Source: Planctomycetaceae bacterium UBA4732 (GTDB taxonomy: Bacteria; Planctomycetota; Planctomycetia; Gemmatales; Gemmataceae). Taken from it: a DNA stretch of 20,288 bases. Made by a program: the position numbers and the translations under genes. Of the stretch, positions 1-7,000 are shown piece by piece (position 1 is the first letter of the stretch; the number at the start of each line of letters is the position of its first letter). Under the pieces are notes generated by a model. That model saw only the letters and a list, made by a program, of their open reading frames with translations. It was not told the DNA's origin and did not search any database. The DNA lies in contig DHJA01000286.1 of NCBI GenBank assembly GCA_002404095.1, forward strand, positions 1 to 20,288, in the 5' to 3' direction.

Positions 1-50
1 ACTGCAAACCGTGTCGTGCGCCCGCGATCCCAAAAAGGCGCCGAATCCAT

Positions 51-80
51 TTGACAACCGTTCGCCGCCCTACTTATAAT
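51..80 (+). promoter_or_regulatory. Consensus sigma-70 promoter upstream of the TPR kinase
   Basis: A perfect -35 hexamer TTGACA (51-56) and a perfect -10 hexamer TATAAT (75-80) are separated by 18 bp. This is directly visible and would place transcription start near 87, leaving a leader of about 150 nt before the proposed ATG at 236. The orientation fits the kinase gene downstream. A full match to both hexamers is striking in such GC-rich DNA. Function is inferred from consensus only. Confidence 0.7.
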
Positions 81-145
81 CCATTCCTGCCTTACAAATT
101 ACCGACTCAAAGACGAGTGCCGCCCATGACGCCCAGACACTTTTT

Positions 146-165
146 GACAACGATCTCTCGTTGTC
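146..165 (+). promoter_or_regulatory. Leader hairpin in the kinase 5' UTR
   Basis: An 8-bp perfect inverted repeat, GACAACGA and TCGTTGTC, flanks a 4-nt loop TCTC and is followed by a run of six C. It lies between the promoter at 51-80 and the candidate start codons at 173 and 236, so it should form in the leader RNA. It could affect mRNA stability or translation. No known riboswitch class is recognised and there is no U-tract to suggest termination. Confidence 0.4.
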
Positions 166-235
166 CCCCCGAATGCTCAATAATCCGCTCACCGCGCCGC
201 TGCGTGGACTAAATCCGAAAGGCTCCCGGTGTCCT

Positions 236-417
236 ATGTCCGTACCCGACGCCAACCGTCCGACTGTGCCGGACCCCACGGACCCGGCCGTCCCGCCTGC
301 CACAGCAGACGCTGCCACCCTGCCGCCGCCAACGGAACCGGCAATGGCCGGCGACGGCTCAACTCTGCCGCCTCAGGAAGGCGCGCGTGACAGCGCCACG
401 CTGCCGCCGGCGCCGAA
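236..417 (+). other. Out-of-frame N-terminal extension of the TPR kinase (apparent 1-base deletion)
   Basis: From ATG 236 this frame encodes about 60 residues rich in Pro, Thr and Ala with repeated TLPP motifs (TLPPPTEP, STLPPQEG, ATLPPAP). The kinase frame, open from 391, carries the same style of sequence (GSTLPHAPAPV, GSTLPHAPAPL, GETLSWA) directly before its catalytic domain. Adding one G near 415-416 would join them as ...ATLPPAPEGSTLPHAPAP.... The kinase frame is closed by TGA at 388-390 and its only usual-type start is TTG 523. I infer that the native protein starts at ATG 236, or possibly ATG 173, and that a frameshift, real or from sequencing, separates this piece. Such Pro/Thr-rich N-terminal tails are common on planctomycete kinases. 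Confidence 0.55.
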
Positions 418-483
418 GGTTCCACCCTGCCCCATGCGCCCGCGCCGGTCGGTTCCACCCTGCCCCATGCGCCCGCACCGCTT
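418..483 (+). repeat. Two tandem 33-bp repeats coding GSTLPHAPAP[VL]
   Basis: Positions 418-450 and 451-483 are near-identical 33-bp units in the kinase reading frame, each coding GSTLPHAPAP followed by V or L. They continue the TLP motif series seen in the other frame upstream. As a direct repeat of whole codons they expand the linker before the kinase domain. Replication slippage here could change the linker length. Confidence 0.75.
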
Positions 484-522
484 CCCGGCGAAACACTCTC
501 GTGGGCGAGCGCCCCCACGTTT

Positions 523-3500
523 TTGCCCGCCATCCCCGGCTACGAAGTCCTCGGCGAATTGGGCCGCGGCGGTATGGGCGTCGTTTTCAAGGCGCGCGAC
601 ACGCGCCTGAAGCGACTGGTCGCCCTCAAGATGATCCGTGGTACGCCGGACCCGCGCGACCTGGCCCGCTTCCGCGCCGAGGCTGAGGCCGTCGCCCGCC
701 TTCAGCATCCCAATGTGATTCAGATTCATGAGATCGGCGATCACGACGGCCAGCCCTATTTCTCGCTGGAGTTCGTCGAGGGCGGCAGCCTGGATCGCTT
801 TATCAAGGGCACGCCGCAGCCGCCGCGCGAGTCGGCCGTCCTGATCCGCACCCTCGCCCTGGCCATGCAGGTCGCGCACGACGCCGGCATCGTCCACCGC
901 GACCTGAAACCCGCCAACATTATGATGGCGGGCGGGCGGGAAAAGCCGTGGTGGGAAAGCGTTGCCAAGGTCGGCGACTTCGGCCTTGCCAAGCGCCTCG
1001 ACGACGACTCCGGCCAGACCCGTCACGGCGCTCCGATGGGTACGCCTAGCTATATGGCCCCCGAACAGGCCAGCGGCGACATTGAAGCCATCGGCCCTTG
1101 GTCCGACGTTTGGGCGCTGGGAGCGATCCTCTACGAATTGATCACGGGCCGGCCGCCGTTCAAGGGCCAGACGGTGTGGGACACGATCGCGCAGGTCCGC
1201 GATCAAGACCCTGTGGCGCCGACGCGGTTGAACAATCGATGTCCGCGCGATCTGGAAGTAATCACTCTCAAATGTCTACAAAAGCGACCCAAGGATCGCT
1301 ACGAATCGGCGCGCGGCTTGGCCGACGATCTGCAAAGCTGGCTCGACGGCCGGCCCATCCAGGCGCGGCCGGCGGGACGCATCGAACGGACGATCAAGTG
1401 GGCGCGGCGTTCGCCATTCCAGGCGGCGGCCCTGGCGGCCGCCGCGGCCTGCGTCGTGGCGGTGGGCGTGGCTTTATACGCCCAAATGCGGTCGGCCCAG
1501 GCGACGGCGGACTTAGCCAATAGCGAATTGAAGGAACAAAAGCGCAAAGACGGCGCACGCGACCATTTGAATGAACTCTACTCGCGCGCGGAAACGGGCG
1601 CGGCGGCCGCGCCGAAAGACCGCGCCGGCTGGGTCGCTGTTGAGGCCAACGCCCACGCCGCGCTCGATCTAGTCAAGGATGAACCGTCGCTGGCCGATAG
1701 TCCGCTGCTTGAACCAGCCCGTCGGCTGCAAGCGCAGGCCGAAGGACGCATCGCCGACGCCCGTGACCGCGACGCGGCGCGCGGCCGCCTGCCGCAGTTT
1801 CACAAGAGCTATGCGGAAGCGGTCTTTCACGGCACCCTTTACACCGGCCTTGACCTTATCGAGAACATCGACCGCGCCCGCAAGGGCGCCGCCGAAGGCT
1901 TGACGCTGTTCGGCGTTACGCCGGATAACGACGGCCCGCCGCAAGTCGATCCGCGTTTCTTTGAACCCGTCGAGGCGCAGGCCGTCGCCGCCGACTGCTA
2001 TGAACTGCTGCTGATCGACGCCCAGGCGCTGGCCCAGCCGCGCGTGGGAGAACCGGCCGGCGAATGGCGTCGGCGTTTGCATGAGGCGCTCGGGCGCCTG
2101 GACCGTGCCGACCGTCTCGGCGTGGCGCCGAAGACGCACAGCGGCTTGTCGTTGCGGGCCGAGTATCTCGACGCCCTTGGCAAGGCTGGCGATCTCGCGG
2201 AGCGGCCGCAGGCGGCGGAGGCCGCGCGCAAAGCCGCGGAAGAAGCGGATCACATCGCGCCAAGCCTCGTCGCCGACTTCTTCTTAGTCGGTCTGAACTT
2301 GAGCCGTCAGGATCAATTCGAGCAGGCACTGAAGCCCTTGGATAACGCCCTGTTGAAGCAGCCCAACCACTTCGGCGCCCGCTATCTCCGCGCGGTCTGC
2401 CTGAGCCGGCTGAAGCGGCACGCCCAGGCCCGCGACGCACTGACGGAATGCCTGAGACAACAGCCCGAGTTCTTCTGGCCACACTTGCTGCGAGGCTACG
2501 CGGAAATGGAGTTAAAGGATTTCACCGCAGCTGAGGCCGATTTCGACGAGGTGTTGAAACTTCCCCTCGACCCGGCGGTTCATTACGTCGCCCTCGTGGA
2601 TCGCGGCGTCCTGCGCATGAAGCAATCGCGCTGGGACGAGGCGCAGGCGGATTTCCGCGAAGCCGTCAAGATGCGGCCGGATTGGACGGCCGCCTACATC
2701 AACCTTGCCTTGACGCAACGGCAGCGCGGCGAGGAGCTGGCCCAGTCGGCGGCGCCGGCGATTGGCCCGGCGTCGTCGGCGCTGGCGCGGGCGGCATGGT
2801 TGGACGGCGTGGCCGCGCTCGACGAGGCGGCGCGGCGCCGGCCGGAGGCGGCCGACATCTACCGCGAGCGCGGCCGGTTGCACTTGCTACTTGGCCAAGG
2901 GGCGCCGGCGCGCGAGGACTTCTTCCAGGCGGTGGCGCGGTCGTCCAACGCGGGCGCGGCGGCGGAGCGGGCGGCGGGCGACCTGATCGAAGTGGGCCGA
3001 CTTCTGCACTACGAGAAAGATTTCACCGGCGCGCTGCGGGCATACAACGCCGTGTTGACGCTGCCGAACGAACGTACGGCCCCGCAACAGGTCTTGGCGA
3101 ATCGGCTGAAGGCGGAGCCGTTGCTGGCACTGCGTCGATACGGCGAAGCCGGCGACGCGCTCGACGCGTACCTCAAGACGGTGCCAGCGACCGAGGGCAA
3201 GGCGCCGCCGCCGGACGAGGCCAAGCGGCTGGCCGACGCCTATCTGGCCCGCGGCTTGATCCACGTCGAACAGGGCGATTTCCGGCTGGGATTGGATTGT
3301 TACACGCGCGGTCTACACGCCTTGCGCAGCCCGGAATTATTGGGAGCGCGCGGCTGGGCCTACCTAATGTATCAGGCGCCGCATCTGGCCCTACCCGACT
3401 TCGATGAAGCGTTGACCCAGCTGCCGGCGGACGCCAGCGACAAGGCGCAGCGCATGGACGTGCTGTTGGGCCGGGCCGACGCGCTGATAAAGCTCGACCG

Positions 3501-3816
3501 CGTACTCGAAGCGCTGGACGCCGCGACGGCGGCGATGCAGGCGGGCGGCGAGGTGAAGCCGCGGGTCTATTACAACGCGGCGCGGGTCTACGCGCAGGCG
3601 TCGGTGAAGCTCGACGGGGCCGAGGGCCGGGCGCGCGAGGCGGTGATGTACCAGAACCGAGCCGTGGCGCTGTTGCGTCAAGCCGTCGAACAGACGCCGA
3701 CGGCGGAGCGCGAGGACTTCTGGAAGCGTTACGTGGAGGCGGACGCCTCGCTCGCGTTGCTGCGCAACCGCGCCGACATGACCGAGCTGGCGGCGCATTA
3801 CGCTCCGGCGCCCTGA
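523..3816 (+). CDS. Membrane Ser/Thr protein kinase with long TPR C-terminal region
   Basis: A Hanks-type Ser/Thr kinase that would transfer phosphate from ATP to target proteins. Numbering from TTG 523 (1097 aa), I see the glycine loop GRGGMG at 14-19, catalytic Lys36 (VALKMI), HRD at 125-127 in HRDLKPAN, DFG at 152-154 and APE at 179-181, so all key residues are present. A hydrophobic Ala/Val-rich segment near 298-319 is a single transmembrane helix. The rest, from about 580 to 1060, is helical with recurring TPR-like units (for example ARYLRAVCLSRLKRHAQARD), probably a protein-interaction platform. TTG 523 falls directly before the kinase fold; the true start is probably ATG 236 through an apparent frameshift near 415. 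It ends with TGA at 3814-3816, and a consensus promoter lies at 51-80. The catalytic assignment is firm; substrates are unknown. Confidence 0.93.
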   Translation: MPAIPGYEVLGELGRGGMGVVFKARDTRLKRLVALKMIRGTPDPRDLARFRAEAEAVARLQHPNVIQIHEIGDHDGQPYFSLEFVEGGSLDRFIKGTPQPPRESAVLIRTLALAMQVAHDAGIVHRDLKPANIMMAGGREKPWWESVAKVGDFGLAKRLDDDSGQTRHGAPMGTPSYMAPEQASGDIEAIGPWSDVWALGAILYELITGRPPFKGQTVWDTIAQVRDQDPVAPTRLNNRCPRDLEVITLKCLQKRPKDRYESARGLADDLQSWLDGRPIQARPAGRIERTIKWARRSPFQAAALAAAAACVVAVGVALYAQMRSAQATADLANSELKEQKRKDGARDHLNELYSRAETGAAAAPKDRAGWVAVEANAHAALDLVKDEPSLADSPLLEPARRLQAQAEGRIADARDRDAARGRLPQFHKSYAEAVFHGTLYTGLDLIENIDRARKGAAEGLTLFGVTPDNDGPPQVDPRFFEPVEAQAVAADCYELLLIDAQALAQPRVGEPAGEWRRRLHEALGRLDRADRLGVAPKTHSGLSLRAEYLDALGKAGDLAERPQAAEAARKAAEEADHIAPSLVADFFLVGLNLSRQDQFEQALKPLDNALLKQPNHFGARYLRAVCLSRLKRHAQARDALTECLRQQPEFFWPHLLRGYAEMELKDFTAAEADFDEVLKLPLDPAVHYVALVDRGVLRMKQSRWDEAQADFREAVKMRPDWTAAYINLALTQRQRGEELAQSAAPAIGPASSALARAAWLDGVAALDEAARRRPEAADIYRERGRLHLLLGQGAPAREDFFQAVARSSNAGAAAERAAGDLIEVGRLLHYEKDFTGALRAYNAVLTLPNERTAPQQVLANRLKAEPLLALRRYGEAGDALDAYLKTVPATEGKAPPPDEAKRLADAYLARGLIHVEQGDFRLGLDCYTRGLHALRSPELLGARGWAYLMYQAPHLALPDFDEALTQLPADASDKAQRMDVLLGRADALIKLDRVLEALDAATAAMQAGGEVKPRVYYNAARVYAQASVKLDGAEGRAREAVMYQNRAVALLRQAVEQTPTAEREDFWKRYVEADASLALLRNRADMTELAAHYAPAP

Positions 3817-3838
3817 TGAACCTGATTATCCTCGTTAT

Positions 3839-3986
3839 CCTCGTTCCCAAACTCTGTTTGGGAACGCACTCCGGGAAACTCTGTTTCCCGTCGGCTGGCG
3901 GCGTGGGCAAGGCAGCGGGATGCGAGTGACTGGACGCGAAACGCAGTTTCGCGGAGTGCGTTCCCAAACAGAGTTTGGGAACGAGG
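3839..3986. repeat. Compound palindromic element with perfect 35-bp terminal inverted repeats (REP/MITE-like)
   Basis: Positions 3839-3873 and 3952-3986 are exact reverse complements over 35 bp, and weaker complementarity extends about 14 bp outward on each side. Four small hairpins are nested inside: 3842-3866 (CGTTCCCAAAC, loop TCT), 3872-3890 (CGGGAAAC, loop TCT), 3935-3953 (CGCGAAAC, loop GCA) and 3959-3983 (CGTTCCCAAAC, loop AGA). Each has a perfect stem. There is no transposase gene. The form resembles non-autonomous REP/BIME or MITE elements mobilised in trans, and the GTTCCCAAAC...GTTTGGGAAC core is a motif I have seen dispersed in several bacterial phyla. It sits between two co-directional genes and may also stabilise or terminate the kinase mRNA. 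Confidence 0.8.
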
Positions 3987-4036
3987 TTACGAGGTTAATA
4001 GTTCCTGCAACGAAGCACCCCCTTGAGGTTTCAACC

Positions 4037-7000
4037 ATGCTCACACGCCTCCTGAATCGCCTCCTGCCTCCCAGCCGGCCGCGCCGGCCGCGCCTTTACC
4101 GCTCGCCGCCGCTGCGGCTGGAAATGCTGGAGGACAGGACGTTGCTGTCCAGCTTTGACCTGAGCGGCGGCGTGGCCCTTTACCTGGCCTCGGCCGGCGT
4201 AGTCAATAACGTCACCGTCTCCCAAAAGGGGGCCATGCTGGTCGTCCGCGACGACGGCGAAGTCATTTCCCTGACCGCTGCCGCCCGGAACGCCGGCTGC
4301 AAGCTGGATGGGAGTCACATTGTCCTCTGTCCCGACGCCGCGGTCGCATCCCTCGTGGTCAACACGCTGGACGGCGCGGACCGCGTCGCCGTACAGCCGC
4401 TGGGACTGACGCCCCAGGTGACGCTCCGCAACCCCGGCGGCCAAACCGACGTTGTCATCGACGACAGCGCCGACCCTTCGCCGACCTATGCCACCATCGA
4501 CAGCCAGCAGACGACCGACCCCTTCGGCAACCCCGTAACCCTCGATTTGGTGAGAGGCGGCGACCCGCTCTCCGAAAACTTGAGCGTTCAAATCGGCACC
4601 CCCTTTGTGGCCGCGCCCATCGTGTTCCTGGATGGCGAGGTGCATTCTCTCACCGTCCGCGGCAGCAGCGGCGGCAACCGCTTCTATGTGTACAACACCG
4701 GCGCCTTCTCCACGGAACTCGACAGCGGCACGGGCCCGGATTCCGTCAACGTGCTGCGAACCACCGGCCCCCTCACCATCGACGGCCAGGACGGACGCGA
4801 TACGGTCACCCTCGGCCTGGGGCCACAGAGCATTATCTCCTTTCCGGGCGCCCCCCTGGCGGCGGTCAGCGGGCCGGTAAAGGTGCTGAACTCCCTCTCC
4901 CGAACCGACCTCGTCGTTGACGATAGCGCCGGCCCGACTTCCCCTTTCCTTTCGCTCGCTTTCACCCTCGACGCCAACCAGGTCGCCTACTCCGTGTCGC
5001 TGTTCGGATTTCCTGTCGCGTCTACGGCCGTCGCCTATGATCCCCGCGAGATCGGATCCTTGACGGTCAAGGGCGTAAGCAGCGGCGGCACATCCTGGAC
5101 GGTCAATGACACGGCCGCGGGCGTGCCCACGACCCTGGACACCGGCAGCGGCGATCAGGTGAACGTCCTCAACGCCACTGGCCCTCTCAAGGTGTTCGAT
5201 GCGGACGGTTCCGCGCGAATTATGAGCAGCGGCGCACCACTGGAACACGTCCTCGGCCGCGGCAACCTGTCATTCAACACTGCCATCACGGGCGCCTTGG
5301 CCGCGCCGACGGAGGTGGACCGCTACACGCTGAACGTCACGGAGCAGGGAACTCTAAGTGTTCAGGTGGAAGGAGCGACCGGCAGCGGTTTGGACGGCAG
5401 GGCGACGCTTTACGGGGTGAACAGCTTTGTGAACCTCAACGGGGTTCATGTCGCCGGGGGTGGATTGCTGCTCAGCAGCGGCGGCCATTTGCCGGGCGAG
5501 CCAACCTCGTTGTTGAAGATATTCCTGCTGCCAGGTCAGTATTTCCTGGAGGTCTCCTCGGCCGGCGGCGCGGGCGCCTACACGCTGACGCCGACCTTCA
5601 CCCCCGGACCCAATCCGTTCAACGGGCCGGACCTGGACGTGTCGCTCGACCGGATGGTGGGAAAAACCCCCGTCGGCATCGTGCAGGGGGATTTCAACCG
5701 CGACGGCGTCCTCGATGTGGCGACGGCCAACCACGATTCCGGCGACATTTCCGTGCTGCTGGGCGTTGGCAACGGCACCTTTGACGCGGAAACGAGGTTC
5801 AAGGCGGCAGGCCAGCCCGACGCGCTGGTGGTCGGCGATTTCAACAACGACGGCCGGCTCGACCTCGCCACTCTGGACGCTCAAGCGGGCCTCGTGACCG
5901 TCTTCCTGGGGCTAGGAGACGGCAACTTCCGCCCCCTGCCGGCTTTTCAGGTGAAGGGCCGTTTCAACGGACTGGCGGCCGTGAAATTCAAACAAACCGC
6001 CCCCCCCGATCTCGCTTTCCTGGACAGCCAAGCCGGCGTCGTGACCGTGCTGCCAGCGCTGAGCGACGGGACGTTCTCCGTGACGACGGCTTATACATTG
6101 CCCGTCGGCGACCCCAGGTTTGCCGGCGTCCAGTTCTTGCAAAGCACCATCCCAGTTTTCGATTCCTTGGGCAACAGCGTCCTGGTCCCATCGGTCACAG
6201 GCGATTTTACCCGCGACGGCGTGCCGGGCTTCGCGTTTGTTCTTGCCAACGACCCGACCACGGGGAAACTGCTCCCGGCCGGGCGGGTAGAGGCGGATAT
6301 CGGGTTTCCCAACCCAGCTCCGGGCGGACTCGAGACCTCCATCGGCACGCTTCCGCTCAGCGCCGTGGTGGGCAACAAGCAGCTGGCCTTTTTGTCGAAC
6401 GCGATCACTCCCAGCCCCCTGCGCGCGACCCCGCTGTTAGCCGACCTCAGCGGAAAAGGCACAACCGATCTGGTCATCGTCAGCAGGTCGGGCGACATAC
6501 TTTTCCGCGCCGGACGGCCGGGCCAGCCGGGCCTCTTCGACGCGCCGATGGTGGTCAATGACCGGAAAAAGGATCCGAAAACCAAGCTGGCCCAGGCGGT
6601 GACGGTGGTGCGCACCGGGGCGAACGCGGAACTCGCCGCCATCGACCTCTACAGCGATACCATTACTCTCTATCAAAGACAGTCGGACGGCTCCTGGGCG
6701 CGGCGCGACACTCCCCCCCTCCTCACCGGCCTAGCGCCGGAACTGATCGTAGCGGGCGACCTGAATGGGGACGGCGTACTGGATCTGGTGGCCGCCAACA
6801 ACCTCTTCGGCGTACCCAGCCTGTCGATTTACCGGGGCGATGCGGACGGCGGTTTCACGCACCTCCGGGATCTCGGAGTGGGGACGTCCGTCTCGGACGT
6901 CGAGTTGGTTTATCTTAAGGGCAACAAGCTACCCGATCTGGTGGTCACGAACGCCGACGCTGGCCTCGTGGGCGTCCTGCGCAACGAGGGGCTGCCGGGC

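Noticed and set aside
373..1206. 277-codon minus-strand open frame
   Set aside because: Lies opposite the kinase catalytic domain, whose motifs are intact on the plus strand; a GC-driven shadow.
3920..4036. N-terminal extension of the FG-GAP protein to 3920
   Set aside because: These 39 codons are the palindromic element read through; ATG 4037 has a Shine-Dalgarno match and begins the typical export leader.
4031..5248. 405-codon minus-strand open frame
   Set aside because: Shadow of the FG-GAP gene, caused by high GC at third positions; composition is unlike a real protein and no domain is recognisable.
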